From Hyphomonadaceae bacterium TMED5 (GTDB lineage: Bacteria; Pseudomonadota; Alphaproteobacteria; Caulobacterales; Hyphomonadaceae), in the NCBI GenBank assembly GCA_002173095.1, contig NHBK01000027.1, forward strand, positions 45,213-109,212: a stretch of DNA of 64,000 nt, given 5' to 3'. The notes beneath the pieces were generated by a model that saw only the letters and a list, made by a program, of their open reading frames with translations, ran no database searches and was not told the origin of the DNA. The position numbers were made by a program, and so were the translations under genes. Positions 34,922 through 44,792 of the stretch are shown here, piece after piece; the first letter of the stretch is position 1; each line of letters begins with the position of its first letter.

Positions 34922-35893
34922 ATGCCATATAAAATTGAACACTGGTTTCGATTTTGGGTGGTGGGTTTGGTCAAACGGTTTGAGTTTGTTTTCGATGAGC
35001 GCATACGGGCTGGTTCAAACGAACATTTCCATCATTTTTTGCTAGGTTACCTGCTGCCTTCTATTCTTGAAATTGAGGCATTGCGGCCATCCGACGATGA
35101 TCTGTTTTACTTCAACAGTTGCGGGCCCGTGATGGATGTAGTGCTCGCGGAGGTCTGCGACGCACTCAATTTGAGATACGAAATTCTGCATAAAGACATG
35201 CAGGACATGGCTGAGCATCACATTCGGGTCATACCGCAGCGCTGGGATAGTGCTTTGCTGAATCCTCATCTTAAGAAAGCCGCCACTCCGAGGTTTGAAA
35301 AGCTTCGCAACAAAGTAATGGAGTATCCTGATTTGGTGCGGTTCAGGCTTTCAGATGATCTGGAACCAAAATTGCGGCATTTGCTGGGAAAATCAAAACA
35401 GGTTTTGACGAAGGTTTTTGATCTGGAAACGGAGCTAATCGAACAGGATGCTGTCGGCCCGTTATTGCTTTTGAAGAGGTCCGATGCTGAAGAGTTTTAC
35501 TCTGAAGGCGGAAGTGCGCGGTTTAGCGGTTATGGCGTTACCCGAAGAAGTCTTCAGGGGTTGGACAAGGTGGCCGCAGAGCTGAATGCCGCTGGAATTA
35601 GTGCGCAGGTTTTCGAACCGGGCCGCCATACGCTGAAAGAACAAATTCGGGCCTTCCATTATTGTTCCGGAATGATCGGTATTCGGGGGGCTGAATTTGC
35701 AAATTTGGTATGGGTGCGTCCGGGCGCTAAGGTCATTATGGTGACACCAGACTCGATGAAAAAGCCTTCGGTCCAGCGCTTTCTTGGCAAGGTTATGCAG
35801 GTCGAGTTTTCTGAAGTTACCGTCGATAGCGATCATCCCGACTTGTCTTCGGCGCTATCGGTGCTCGCGACAGAGGTGGTGCATGCTGGCTGA
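34922..35893 (+). CDS. GT61-like (DUF563) glycosyltransferase
   Basis: About 323 residues. The C-terminal half carries the GT61 pattern: TLKEQIRAFHYCSGMIGIRG then AEFANLVWVRPGAKVIMVTP, matching the usual (I/V)G-x-HGA-x-(L/F)AN(L/M)-(I/V)(F/W)-PG; the family His is Arg here (GIRGAE). The N-terminal half has DDDLFYFNSCGPVMD. No signal peptide or clear membrane span. The start is uncertain: ATG 34922 is chosen, but the frame is open to a GTG at 34850 and neither has a good SD. It overlaps the NDP-hexose dehydratase by 11 bp. The flanking sequence is visibly A+T-rich compared with the housekeeping genes. Probably acts in surface polysaccharide or glycan synthesis. Confidence 0.65.
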   Translation: MPYKIEHWFRFWVVGLVKRFEFVFDERIRAGSNEHFHHFLLGYLLPSILEIEALRPSDDDLFYFNSCGPVMDVVLAEVCDALNLRYEILHKDMQDMAEHHIRVIPQRWDSALLNPHLKKAATPRFEKLRNKVMEYPDLVRFRLSDDLEPKLRHLLGKSKQVLTKVFDLETELIEQDAVGPLLLLKRSDAEEFYSEGGSARFSGYGVTRRSLQGLDKVAAELNAAGISAQVFEPGRHTLKEQIRAFHYCSGMIGIRGAEFANLVWVRPGAKVIMVTPDSMKKPSVQRFLGKVMQVEFSEVTVDSDHPDLSSALSVLATEVVHAG

Positions 35894-37157
35894 TATAAAC
35901 CCTGTTGTGAGTCTTGATGAGCTTGATTGCGTTCGGAATGCGGTTGAGCGTAATGCGCACTTCGAAGTGCGCCGCGCCTCTTTTTCTGAGCAATGTGACT
36001 GGAAAATCAAAAACGGCGCATTGTCTCACGGGACGGGCGGCTTTTTTGATGTGATAGGTCTGCGCAGCGAACGAACTGGGGAAGAACGCATTGTATTGTT
36101 TCAGCCGCAGAGCGCGCTGACCGGGCTAGCGATCACACGTATCGAGGGTGAGGTTTATGTGCTGGTGCAGGCGCGTATAGAGCCCGGAAACTCTTCTGGG
36201 TGTCAGTTCGGCCCCACAATTCAAAGCACGCCGGCCAACTATCTCAGACAGCATGGCGGGAAAGCTACGCCCCATGTGGAACTGTTCACGCGGTATAACG
36301 CTAGTTGCCGTCAGCTTTGTGTAACCAGTCAGATGGATCTTGGCGAATTCTATTATCAGAAAAACAAGTCCCATGTTTACGTGGAGGTTATGGAGCCGGA
36401 ACCCGCGGAAAGTAATTTCGCATGGGTTTCGCTCGACGTGCTTCGGCTTGCCCTGGAACGCGATAATTATTTGAACAATGATCTTCGGTCTCTTCTCATT
36501 ATGTTCGATTGGGATCGTTTTGTGTGTGGTCGCTCTCCGTTGTTGGCGGTGGAATTCGGCTTTGAAGTGATAGGCGCCGTAAACCGGGTTGCTGATGTTG
36601 GCGGCGCGTGGGGAATGACAGGCCTATCCGATTTGCAAACCATGGAATGGAGCGAAGGTGGAGGCTTTGTCGTGGAGGGTGTTTCCGTCGCGATGTTTCG
36701 GACTAAAGCGCACACGCGGGAAGTGAATGGCTGGTATCAACCGCTCATGTCCGCCGATGGCGTGGCGCAATCCGTCCTGATCATATCGGGCTGCTCGCGA
36801 GAACGTCGTGTCTTGCTCTCGGTTCTGCAGGAACCGGGTCTTAGTGGAGGGGTGGCTGTAGGTCCGAGCTTTGTCAGGCGGCATTGCGAACAAAGCTGGG
36901 ATATTCCTCCTGCTGGAAAAGTTGTCCGCTCATTCACGCAATCAGATGAAGGCGGTAGATTCTATCGACAGGAAACACTCAATCAGATTGTGGAGGTGAA
37001 CGATGATTGGGTGGCGGAGGAAAGTCAGTTCTGGTGTACGCTCACAGAGCTTAAACAGCTTTTCTACACGTCTCAGATGGTCTCTTTTCAATTGAGGGCA
37101 ATTGCATCAGTTCTGTTGGCTGAATTAAACCCGGAAGTCCTTTCCGAAGACGGATGA
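35883..37157 (+). CDS. NDP-hexose 2,3-dehydratase family protein
   Basis: 424 residues with the internal duplication of this family (EvaA/TylX3-like), which removes the C2 hydroxyl of NDP-4-keto-6-deoxyglucose. First half: W40KIKNGALSHGTGGFFDVIG, FQPQSALTGLAI, LVQARIEPGNSSGCQFGPTIQ, ANYLRQHGG. Second half repeats it as REVNGWYQPLMSADG, LLSVLQEPGLSGGVAVGPSF, VRRH. Start ATG 35883 has GAGGTGG 3-9 nt before it and overlaps the glycosyltransferase by 11 bp, so they are coupled. Known 2-deoxysugar pathways also need an NDP-glucose 4,6-dehydratase and a 3-ketoreductase; neither is in the window. Possible horizontal acquisition between ssb and gyrA. Confidence 0.82.
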   Translation: MLADINPVVSLDELDCVRNAVERNAHFEVRRASFSEQCDWKIKNGALSHGTGGFFDVIGLRSERTGEERIVLFQPQSALTGLAITRIEGEVYVLVQARIEPGNSSGCQFGPTIQSTPANYLRQHGGKATPHVELFTRYNASCRQLCVTSQMDLGEFYYQKNKSHVYVEVMEPEPAESNFAWVSLDVLRLALERDNYLNNDLRSLLIMFDWDRFVCGRSPLLAVEFGFEVIGAVNRVADVGGAWGMTGLSDLQTMEWSEGGGFVVEGVSVAMFRTKAHTREVNGWYQPLMSADGVAQSVLIISGCSRERRVLLSVLQEPGLSGGVAVGPSFVRRHCEQSWDIPPAGKVVRSFTQSDEGGRFYRQETLNQIVEVNDDWVAEESQFWCTLTELKQLFYTSQMVSFQLRAIASVLLAELNPEVLSEDG

Positions 37158-37185
37158 AATCCATTGGAGAAAGGCCCGCCAACAC

Positions 37186-37214
37186 TTGGTCGATCTCGTC
37201 CCGGATGCTAGCTT
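37186..37214 (+). promoter_or_regulatory. possible gyrA promoter
   Basis: TTGGTC (37186-37191), 17-bp spacer, TAGCTT (37209-37214), 62 bp before the gyrA start in the 119-bp gap behind the accessory block. Confidence 0.45.
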
Positions 37215-37276
37215 AATTTCTGAATTTGCGCGCTGAGTCGCGTATCGAAAAATAAGTAACGGTAAGAGACCAGATT

Positions 37277-40021
37277 TTGTCTTCAGATAACGAAACGCCA
37301 GACGAGCTGCCGGAAGACGGTGTAGATCCGATTACGATCGAGAATGAGCTTAAACGCTCCTATCTCGATTATGCGATGAGCGTGATTGTCAGCCGCGCTT
37401 TGCCTGATGTGCGAGATGGTCTGAAACCCGTTCACCGGCGCATTCTGTATGCGATGCAGGTGGGTGGATATCGCTCTGATCGTCCATACTTCAAATCGGC
37501 TCGTGTCGTTGGTGACGTGATCGGTAAGTATCACCCACACGGTGATAGCGCCGTTTATGATGCGCTGGTCCGCATGACGCAGCCCTTCTCAATGGGGCTT
37601 CCGCTCGTTGATGGGCAAGGTAATTTCGGTTCGATAGATAACGATCCACCAGCGGCTATGCGTTACACGGAATGTCGCATGGATAAGGCTGCGAACTTCC
37701 TTCTGACTGATTACGACAAAGATACCGTCGATTTTCAGGAGAACTATGACGGCAAAGAACAAGAGCCGGTTGTACTGCCGGCGCAGTATCCAAACCTTCT
37801 GGTCAATGGTGCGGGCGGTATTGCGGTCGGCATGGCGACGAACATTCCGCCGCATAACCTGGGTGAGGTTATCGACGCCACCCTCGCAATGATCGACAAC
37901 CCAGCCATTGATGACAATGAACTGCTCGAGATCGTACCGGGCCCGGATTTCCCAACGGGTGGTCTGATCATCGGTCGCACGGGTGCTCGCAATGGGCTGC
38001 TGACCGGGCGCGGTTCTGTAGTGATGCGTTCGCGCTCCAATTTTGAAACCATGCGGAATGGTCGCGAAGCGATCGTGATCACAGAGATTCCGTATCAGGT
38101 TAATAAGGCCAATTTGGTCGAAAAAATCTCTGATCTCGTTCGCGAAAAGCGTGTTGAAGGTATTGCTGATCTTCGCGATGAAAGTGACCGTTCGGGCATT
38201 CGTGTCGTCATTGAAATCAAAAAGGACGCATCACCGGAAGTGGTTCTGAACCAGCTTTATCGGTATTCGCAAATTCAGACGAGCTTTGGCGTGAACATGC
38301 TGGCGCTCAATGGCGGAACGCCTGAACAGATGGCTCTGCGCGACATTCTGAAGGCGTTCATTCGTTTCCGTGAAGATGTGGTTGCCCGACGCACGAAGTT
38401 TGAGCTCAACAAGGCACGCGACCGTGCCCATGTTCTCGTGGGTCTCGCGCTGGCTGTTGCAAACATTGATGAGGTCATCCGGATCATTCGGAATGCGCCT
38501 GATCCTGGCAGCGCGCGCGAAGCTCTCTTGCAGCGTGACTGGCCTGCTGCGGACATGATGCCTTTGATCAGTCTGATCGCAGACCGTCGTACGGTTGTGT
38601 CTGATCAGGAAACGGTTCGTCTGTCCGACGAGCAGGCCCGGTCCATCCTTGAGCTTCGTCTGCACCGTCTTACGGCTCTTGGTAAAGATGAAATCGGCGA
38701 TGAGGCCAAAGGTCTCGCGGCTAAAATCGCAGACTATCTGGAAATCCTGCGCCATCGTAGCCGCGTACTCGACATCATTCGAGGCGAGCTGAACACCGTC
38801 AAAGATCAGTTTGCTGTGCCGCGTCGTTCTGAGATCGTTGAAAGCGATCTAGATATGGATGACGAAGACCTGATCGAACGGGAAGACATGGTCGTTACCG
38901 TGACCCATGGTGGTTATGTGAAGCGCACGCCGCTTACGACTTACAGAACCCAGCACCGTGGTGGTAAAGGCCGATCCGGCATGGCGATGAAAGACGAAGA
39001 TTTCGTCACCCGCCTGTTTGCTGCCAGCACGCATGCTGAGGTCCTGTTCTTCTCGTCTACGGGTATGGTCTACAAGCAAAAGGTCTGGCGTCTGCCTCTT
39101 GGCAGCCCGCAATCGCGGGGCAAGGCTTTGGTGAACATTCTTCCGCTGGATAAGGATGAGTCTATCACGAGCGTGATGCTTCTGCCGGAAGATCAGGATG
39201 AACGTGAACGGCTGGATGTGATGTTTGCGACCCGTAAGGGTGGCGTACGTCGCAACAAGCTGATGGATTTCGTTCAGGTGAACCGGAACGGCAAGATCGC
39301 CATGAAGCCTGATGAAGATGACGGCATCGTCAATGTTCAGATTTGTAGTGAACGCGATGACGTTCTGCTGACGACTGCGAATGCACAATGTATCCGCTTC
39401 CGGGTAGATGATGTACGCGTCTTCACAGGTCGCACGTCTTCAGGTGTTCGCGGCATTCGCCTTGCTGAAGATGACGAAGTGATTTCGCTTGCGGTGCTTC
39501 GACATGTTGATGTCACGCCTGCTGAAGCTCGCGCTTACCTCAAGCATGCAACAGCATTACGTCGTGCAGTGGATGAAACTGGCGAAGAGGCTGAAGTCGA
39601 AACCGCTGAGACGGACGATGAGTCTGGCGATATCGCTGCCCTCTCCGAGGAGCGCATTGTCGAGCTTGGTGCCGCCGAGGAGTTCCTGCTGACCATCACG
39701 AGCAAAGGCATGGGTAAACGCGCGTCTGCTTACGATTACCGCGTGACTGGGCGGGGCGGTAAAGGGTTGATCGCGCATCGCGTAACGGACGACGCCAAGA
39801 TTGTCGGTTCATTCCCGGTGGATGAAGCAGATGACGTCATGATGGTGACGAATGGTGGTCAGCTTATTCGTTGCCCTGTAAATCAAATCCGGATTGCAGC
39901 GCGATCTACGCAAGGTGTTCGTGTTCTTCGTACTTCTGGCGAAGAAAAGGTTGTGTCTGTCGAGCGTTTGGCCGAACAAGAGGATAAAAGTGAGGGCGAG
40001 GAGCCTGAAGCTACAGAGTGA
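37277..40021 (+). CDS. gyrA: DNA gyrase subunit A
   Basis: Breakage-reunion subunit of gyrase, 914 residues. Catalytic Tyr130 in [10 protein letters not shown]; the quinolone-determining region [17 protein letters not shown] has Ser91 and Asp95, the unmutated residues (E. coli Ser83/Asp87). The C-terminal DNA-wrapping domain contains the GyrA box-like [20 protein letters not shown] region and an acidic alphaproteobacterial insertion ([19 protein letters not shown]). The start is TTG 37277; the next ATG lies inside the conserved core, so a non-ATG start is required. coaD follows after 18 bp. Confidence 0.97.
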   Translation: MSSDNETPDELPEDGVDPITIENELKRSYLDYAMSVIVSRALPDVRDGLKPVHRRILYAMQVGGYRSDRPYFKSARVVGDVIGKYHPHGDSAVYDALVRMTQPFSMGLPLVDGQGNFGSIDNDPPAAMRYTECRMDKAANFLLTDYDKDTVDFQENYDGKEQEPVVLPAQYPNLLVNGAGGIAVGMATNIPPHNLGEVIDATLAMIDNPAIDDNELLEIVPGPDFPTGGLIIGRTGARNGLLTGRGSVVMRSRSNFETMRNGREAIVITEIPYQVNKANLVEKISDLVREKRVEGIADLRDESDRSGIRVVIEIKKDASPEVVLNQLYRYSQIQTSFGVNMLALNGGTPEQMALRDILKAFIRFREDVVARRTKFELNKARDRAHVLVGLALAVANIDEVIRIIRNAPDPGSAREALLQRDWPAADMMPLISLIADRRTVVSDQETVRLSDEQARSILELRLHRLTALGKDEIGDEAKGLAAKIADYLEILRHRSRVLDIIRGELNTVKDQFAVPRRSEIVESDLDMDDEDLIEREDMVVTVTHGGYVKRTPLTTYRTQHRGGKGRSGMAMKDEDFVTRLFAASTHAEVLFFSSTGMVYKQKVWRLPLGSPQSRGKALVNILPLDKDESITSVMLLPEDQDERERLDVMFATRKGGVRRNKLMDFVQVNRNGKIAMKPDEDDGIVNVQICSERDDVLLTTANAQCIRFRVDDVRVFTGRTSSGVRGIRLAEDDEVISLAVLRHVDVTPAEARAYLKHATALRRAVDETGEEAEVETAETDDESGDIAALSEERIVELGAAEEFLLTITSKGMGKRASAYDYRVTGRGGKGLIAHRVTDDAKIVGSFPVDEADDVMMVTNGGQLIRCPVNQIRIAARSTQGVRVLRTSGEEKVVSVERLAEQEDKSEGEEPEATE

Positions 40022-40039
40022 ATTGCCGGGGAGGCATAT

Positions 40040-40534
40040 TTGGCTAAACGAATAGGGATGTATCCCGGGACATTTGATCCTCTGACAAATGGCCACCGGG
40101 ACATTATTGGAAGAGCGGTCAAGCTGGTCGACAAGCTTGTAATAGGCGTGGCGATCAATGAAGGGAAGGGCCCTCTGTTTTCGCTCGACGAGCGCGTCGA
40201 TATGGTGCTCGAAGAGGTGGAGGCCTTTCGCTCTGTAGCTGAAATCGAAGTCCGTCCGTTCGACAATCTCCTTATGCATTTTGCTGAAGAATGTGATGCA
40301 TCTGTAATCATTCGGGGATTGCGCGCTGTATCTGACTTTGAATATGAGTTTCAGATGGTCGCCATGAACCAGAAGCTGAACTCGGATATCGAAACAGTAT
40401 TCCTCATGGCTGATCCTCAGCATCAGGCGGTTGCATCTCGTCTGGTAAAGGAAATCGCCAAGCTCAATGGTAAAGTCGGGCATTTTGTTTCGCCCGCTAT
40501 AGCCAAGCGACTGAAGGAAAAGCTTACGTCATGA
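40040..40534 (+). CDS. coaD: phosphopantetheine adenylyltransferase
   Basis: Penultimate step of coenzyme A synthesis, 164 residues. GMYPGTFDPLTNGHRDII holds the (T/H)xGH nucleotidyltransferase motif; IRGLRAVSDFEYEFQMVAMN is the substrate loop, and ASRLVKEIA the C-terminal motif. Start is TTG 40040 with GGGGAGG 5 nt before it. Its stop overlaps the next ATG (ATGA). Confidence 0.96.
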   Translation: MAKRIGMYPGTFDPLTNGHRDIIGRAVKLVDKLVIGVAINEGKGPLFSLDERVDMVLEEVEAFRSVAEIEVRPFDNLLMHFAEECDASVIIRGLRAVSDFEYEFQMVAMNQKLNSDIETVFLMADPQHQAVASRLVKEIAKLNGKVGHFVSPAIAKRLKEKLTS

Positions 40535-41421
40535 AATCATTTGCACGGTCATTGCTCGCTGCGATTGGTCTGACGGCGCTGACGGGCGCTGTCGCGCAGG
40601 AGGCTAGTTTGCCGACTTTTGATGCTGCGCTCGCGGATACGGAAAACTGGCGCGAAGTTGATCCGCAGAATTTGATGGTTTTCAACATTCAGGCGGCGCG
40701 TGGTGAAGATCGCGGGCGAGTCGTGATTGAGGCGGCGCCTTTTGCTGCGCCGGGTCATGTTGAACGTTTTCGCGCTTTAGTCTCCAGTGGCGACCTGAAT
40801 GGAACCATGTTTCACCGGGTCATCGACGGTTTCATGGCGCAAGGCGGCGACGTGGCTACGGTCCATCCGGATCGCGCGGATGCCTGGCCTGAAATCGAGG
40901 GTGAATTCGAGTTCACACGGCGCCCCGGGGCGGCTGATGACGGTGTGCCTGACATGCAAAAGCTGGGCATTCCTGCGTCTGCGACCAGTGGATATATTCT
41001 CGGTTTCCCGGTTCGTACGCAGTCTGAATCTTTTGCTGCATTGACCCGTGAAGGCACGGTGCAGAGTTGGATCCCGCATTGTAAAGGCGTTGTCTCGACA
41101 GCGCGCACGAACGACCCGAACTCTGCCGCAACCCAATTTTTCCTGATGCGGGATATTTCTCCGCATCTTGATAGAGCTTACACCGCCTGGGGACGTATTC
41201 TGGAAGGTCAGGATGCGGTTGATAACATTCGTACGGGTGAGCCTGTGCGACTTCCTGATGTGTTGATCTCTGCGAAACTTGCGGCGGATATGCCGGAAGA
41301 TGAACGTCCTCGTGCGCTTGTGCAGCGTACAGATGGCCCGCTCTTCGCGCCTACTCTTGCAGAGCAAGCAGGAGCGAACGTGTGTGAGCTTCCGCCTGTA
41401 CCTTCAATTGTCTTGAACTAG
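40531..41421 (+). CDS. exported cyclophilin-type peptidyl-prolyl isomerase
   Basis: 296 residues. Signal peptide MKSFARSLLAAIGLTALTGAVAQ, then a cyclophilin domain: FHRVIDGFMAQGGD carries the catalytic Arg (in FHRV) and GVVSTARTNDPNSAATQFFL the conserved NSAxSQFF-type strand. A long insertion (about 115-175) and a C-terminal extension mark the periplasmic alphaproteobacterial form. Folding factor for exported proteins. Coupled to coaD by a 4-bp overlap; queA follows after 8 bp. Confidence 0.92.
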   Translation: MKSFARSLLAAIGLTALTGAVAQEASLPTFDAALADTENWREVDPQNLMVFNIQAARGEDRGRVVIEAAPFAAPGHVERFRALVSSGDLNGTMFHRVIDGFMAQGGDVATVHPDRADAWPEIEGEFEFTRRPGAADDGVPDMQKLGIPASATSGYILGFPVRTQSESFAALTREGTVQSWIPHCKGVVSTARTNDPNSAATQFFLMRDISPHLDRAYTAWGRILEGQDAVDNIRTGEPVRLPDVLISAKLAADMPEDERPRALVQRTDGPLFAPTLAEQAGANVCELPPVPSIVLN

Positions 41422-41429
41422 CGATAGCT

Positions 41430-42491
41430 TTGAATCTCGATCCGTATGATTTCGACCTGCCGGACACGTGTATTGCCACACGTCCGACAGAACCGCGTGA
41501 TGCGTGTAAACTGCTTGTACAGCAGGGCGGTGATGCGCCGTCCGACTACGTGTTCCGAGATATTGTCGACCTGCTCCAACCGGGCGATCTTTTGATCGCA
41601 AATGATACACGCGTCATCCCGGCTTTGCTGTTCGGAGAGCGCCCGGCGCGCGATGAACAAGGGCAAACCGTTCACGTTCAGCTCAACCTTCTCGAAGACA
41701 AGGGGGAGGGCGAATGGCTCTGCCTGTGTAAGCCGGGGCGCCGGGTAAAGCCCGGTGACACCGTGGAATTCGGAGCGGGGCTATCCGCTTCTCTGGTCGA
41801 GAAATACGAAAACGGTGAGATGCGATTTAAGTTTCGCCCACTTGGCGAGGCCTTTTGGGCGGCGTTGAATGAGCTCGGTCGTATGCCCATTCCGCCCTAT
41901 ATTCAGAAGCTGAGGGCGTCTGACCGTAAAGACGATGAAGACTATCAAACCGTATTTGCAGACAAAGCGGGTTCGGTTGCGGCCCCAACAGCGGGCCTGC
42001 ATTTTACCGATGGGCTGATGGCCAAGCTGAAAGAAAAGAATATCGGCCTTGAATATGTCACGCTTCATGTTGGCGCCGGTACTTTTGCGGGTTTGTCGGA
42101 TGATGCGTTCGAGACTGGAAAGCTTCACTCTGAATGGTGTGAAATCTCAGAATCGGTGAAGCGGAAAATTGATGAAGCACGCTCTCTCGGCGGGCGGGTC
42201 ATCGCCGTTGGAACGACGTCGCTACGAACGCTGGAGTCGCGTGCGGACAAGCAGCGTAGCGTTATAAGCGGCGCTGGTGATACTGATATCTTCATTCAAC
42301 CGGGCTACCAGTTTCAGGTCGTGGACGGCCTGATCACGAACTTCCACCTGCCGCGGTCCAGCCTCTTTATGCTTGTCTCTGCACTGATGGGCACGGACGT
42401 GATGCAGGTGGCGTACAATCACGCGATCAATTCAGGCTATAAGTTTTATTCCTATGGAGACGCGTGTCTGCTATTGCCCGCGCATGACTGA
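41430..42491 (+). CDS. queA: QueA, SAM:tRNA ribosyltransferase-isomerase
   Basis: Second-last step of queuosine synthesis on tRNA. 353 residues. [20 protein letters not shown] at the start, [39 protein letters not shown] and [19 protein letters not shown] are the conserved blocks. Start TTG 41430 gives the standard N terminus; no strong SD is seen. Overlaps tgt by 8 bp. Confidence 0.96.
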   Translation: MNLDPYDFDLPDTCIATRPTEPRDACKLLVQQGGDAPSDYVFRDIVDLLQPGDLLIANDTRVIPALLFGERPARDEQGQTVHVQLNLLEDKGEGEWLCLCKPGRRVKPGDTVEFGAGLSASLVEKYENGEMRFKFRPLGEAFWAALNELGRMPIPPYIQKLRASDRKDDEDYQTVFADKAGSVAAPTAGLHFTDGLMAKLKEKNIGLEYVTLHVGAGTFAGLSDDAFETGKLHSEWCEISESVKRKIDEARSLGGRVIAVGTTSLRTLESRADKQRSVISGAGDTDIFIQPGYQFQVVDGLITNFHLPRSSLFMLVSALMGTDVMQVAYNHAINSGYKFYSYGDACLLLPAHD

Positions 42492-43596
42492 CTTTCCTTT
42501 TGAAATTCTGGGCCGTGAAAACCGTGCCCGTACTGGTGTTCTGAAGACGTCTCGCGGCGATATTCGAACGCCCGCCTTCATGCCCGTTGGCACTGTCGGC
42601 ACAGTGAAAGCGCTCTATAGCGAGCAGGTTGCTGATGCTGGCGCAGATATTGTGCTTGGTAATACGTATCATTTGATGTTGCGTCCCGGCAGTGAGCGGG
42701 TGCACCGGTTGGGCGGTCTGCATAAGTTTATGCGTTGGGAGAAGCCTATCCTCACCGATTCCGGTGGGTTTCAGGTCTGGTCACTAGCCGGACTGCGTAA
42801 GATGAAAGAGGAAGGCGTTTCCTTCAAATCTCACATTGATGGTTCGACCCATTTTCTCTCGCCCGAGCGGTCTATTGAAATTCAGGCAGACCACCTTGGT
42901 GCTGACATATCCATGCAGCTCGACGAGTGCACGGCGTATCCGGTCTCACACGAGGAGGCGAAGTCTTCCATGGAGATGTCAATTCGCTGGGGTGCACGCT
43001 CGAAAGCGGCATTCGGCGAGCGGGATACGCAGAACCTGTTCGGGATCGTTCAGGGGTCGGATTTTGAAGACCTCCGTCGTCAATCCGCAGAGCAGCTGCA
43101 GGAAATAGGTTTTGGTGGATATGCGATTGGTGGCCTTGCCGTGGGCGAGGGACACGAACGCATGGTTGAAGTGATAGACTTTACAGAACCTCATCTGCCA
43201 CAGCATCGTCCGCGCTACCTAATGGGTGTGGGCAAACCTATCGATATCCTTGAGGCAGTGGCCCATGGCGTCGACATGTTCGACTGCGTATTGCCTACGC
43301 GATCTGGAAGGCATGGGCAGGCGTGGACCTGGGATGGCCCGATCAATCTCAAGAACGCGAAGTTTGCTGAAGACGATACGCCAATCGACGAGACGTCTTC
43401 TTGCCCGGCGACCAGAGACTATTCGAAAGCCTACCTTAATCACCTTTTCAAATCAGGTGAGTATCTGGCTGCCATGGTTCTGTCCTGGCACAATACTGCA
43501 TTTTTTCAGGAACTCATGTCTGAGATACGTGTGTCCATTGCAGAAGGTCGGTTTGAGACCTTTCGGGCAGAGCTCAAATCTCGTTGGGCGAAATAG
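42484..43596 (+). CDS. tgt: tRNA-guanine transglycosylase with altered zinc site
   Basis: Exchanges guanine 34 for preQ1 in GU(N) tRNAs. 370 residues. [14 protein letters not shown] holds Asp92 of the active site, GGLAVGE the substrate loop, and [16 protein letters not shown] the nucleophile Asp and RNA contacts. The C-terminal zinc site, normally CxCxxC plus His, reads S305-S-C307-P-A-T310 with His336 in SWHN: two of the three Cys are gone while spacing to the His is kept (26 residues). ATG 42484 gives [10 protein letters not shown]. It ends exactly where the convergent exported protein ends. Confidence 0.95.
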   Translation: MTDFPFEILGRENRARTGVLKTSRGDIRTPAFMPVGTVGTVKALYSEQVADAGADIVLGNTYHLMLRPGSERVHRLGGLHKFMRWEKPILTDSGGFQVWSLAGLRKMKEEGVSFKSHIDGSTHFLSPERSIEIQADHLGADISMQLDECTAYPVSHEEAKSSMEMSIRWGARSKAAFGERDTQNLFGIVQGSDFEDLRRQSAEQLQEIGFGGYAIGGLAVGEGHERMVEVIDFTEPHLPQHRPRYLMGVGKPIDILEAVAHGVDMFDCVLPTRSGRHGQAWTWDGPINLKNAKFAEDDTPIDETSSCPATRDYSKAYLNHLFKSGEYLAAMVLSWHNTAFFQELMSEIRVSIAEGRFETFRAELKSRWAK

Positions 43597-44289
43597 TCAG
43601 TAGGGCGTATCAGATCTTGGCGCAGAGTTCCGGTAATATATCGGAGCTGCATTAGGAACTGGCGCGCCATAGTCGACGTCCAGTGGGGTAGCAGGATAGG
43701 TGCACCCCTGAGACATCCCCAGGCCCTTCAGGAAAGCGCGTCGTAAGTAAGCGGTTTGATAGGCTTCCTCCACTCGGTCGGCGTGTGAGTTGGCGCCCGT
43801 GGCGGAACGCACAGAGCCTCTGAAGGGGATAAAGGATCTGGCCTCCGAGGCGATCTGGCCCAGCGCGAAGCCTGAGGCACGTTCTGACATATCCGTAGTC
43901 TCTTCACCGTCTTCCGGCGGATTGAGGGTGCGTGAGAAACGGACATCGGCATCGAGAGACAAAACGGTATCCAAATGACGTACTTCCAGGGCTATTGTCT
44001 CGCAGCTCGTGTCTGGTAGCGGGTCGTATGGCGTACGAAGGTCTGCAATCACGTCTGGAACACGTTCACGACGAAGGTTGAGGTCTTCCAATGGCGAGAG
44101 TGCGGCGTCGCCAAGCCCATCACGGGTTTGCTGATAGGTTCGATACGTGATGCGTGCACTGGAATTGACGATTCCATCTTCCTCATCTGAGGCTTCTTCT
44201 TGAGAATCGGTCTGCGAAAAAGCAGGAGCACATATCGTTGAACCCAGAAGGAACGCGATAATCAGAGGACTGATACCAGTTTTACTCAT
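43597..44289 (-). CDS. exported protein, unknown
   Basis: 230 residues from ATG 44289 (GTGAG 9 nt before). Signal peptide MSKTGISPLIIAFLLGSTICAPAFS, then an acidic stretch (QEEASDEEDG) and a mostly helical body with two mature Cys (DTSCETIALEV and MSQGCTYPA). The segment ALEVRHLDTVLSLDADVRF and ASEARSFIPFRGSVRSATGA suggests an ordered periplasmic domain. Family not recognised. Its stop abuts the tgt stop with no spacer. Confidence 0.75.
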   Translation of the reverse strand: MSKTGISPLIIAFLLGSTICAPAFSQTDSQEEASDEEDGIVNSSARITYRTYQQTRDGLGDAALSPLEDLNLRRERVPDVIADLRTPYDPLPDTSCETIALEVRHLDTVLSLDADVRFSRTLNPPEDGEETTDMSERASGFALGQIASEARSFIPFRGSVRSATGANSHADRVEEAYQTAYLRRAFLKGLGMSQGCTYPATPLDVDYGAPVPNAAPIYYRNSAPRSDTPY

Positions 44290-44371
44290 AAAAAATCTCA
44301 CAGAATGTCCCGCAATTACGGGGATTTGAGCCAGCGGACAAAAAAAGTCTAAGAATGAGGCAGGGAGTTTA

Positions 44372-44400
44372 TTGACCCGTAAGGTTGGTGAGTCTATATG
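44372..44400 (+). promoter_or_regulatory. promoter of tRNA-Lys
   Basis: TTGACC (44372-44377), 17-bp spacer, TATATG (44395-44400), with a C-rich discriminator (CCCCCCTC) and the tRNA starting 15 bp after the -10. Confidence 0.78.
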
Positions 44401-44414
44401 CCCCCCTCTCGGTC

Positions 44415-44490
44415 GTGCCCATAGCTCAGCTGGTAGAGCAACTGACTTTTAATCAGTAGGTCGCAGGTTCGAACCCTGCTGGGCACACCA
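44415..44490 (+). tRNA. tRNA-Lys(TTT)
   Basis: 76-nt cloverleaf with encoded CCA: acceptor GTGCCCA / TGGGCAC, D-arm TAGCTCAGCTGGTAGAGCA, anticodon loop CTTTTAA (anticodon TTT), T-arm GGTTCGAACCC, discriminator A. Confidence 0.97.
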
Positions 44491-44792
44491 ACTCTACTCC
44501 CGACATTAAAAAAACATCCGAGCCGACGATTCGTTCGGTCAATGTGGTATTCAATTCGCCTTTCAATAACTGCATTTGAATTCAATTCATGAATAATTGT
44601 TCATGTATCCCCTTGACATGAACAGATGTAAATTCAATCAAGTCAAAACTGTGACCATTTGCGGGTATATTTCGAAACGACTTGAACAGGTGGGGTGGTG
44701 GGCGTATTTTCATCTTCAGGCCCACGCAAAGATGGGCTTGGATCAAGAAGGACATTTTCAGGAATTGAAAATAGAGATCCAGGAGACTGAAG
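44491..44792. other. 302-bp gap between tRNA-Lys and the small conserved gene
   Basis: A+T-rich stretch with no supported gene. It holds a perfect 8-bp inverted repeat TGTTCATG / CATGAACA (44598-44605 and 44617-44624) around a TTGACA (44613-44618) that lacks a convincing -10; the repeat could be an operator. No clear terminator follows tRNA-Lys: a CCGA / TCGG hairpin near 44525-44540 has no U-run. Confidence 0.5.

Noticed and set aside
37547..37561. Possible quinolone-resistance change in gyrA
   Set aside because: Ser91 and Asp95 are the unmutated residues.
44613..44641. TTGACA as a promoter -35 for the small gene
   Set aside because: No acceptable -10 at 16-18 bp; kept only as part of the inverted repeat.
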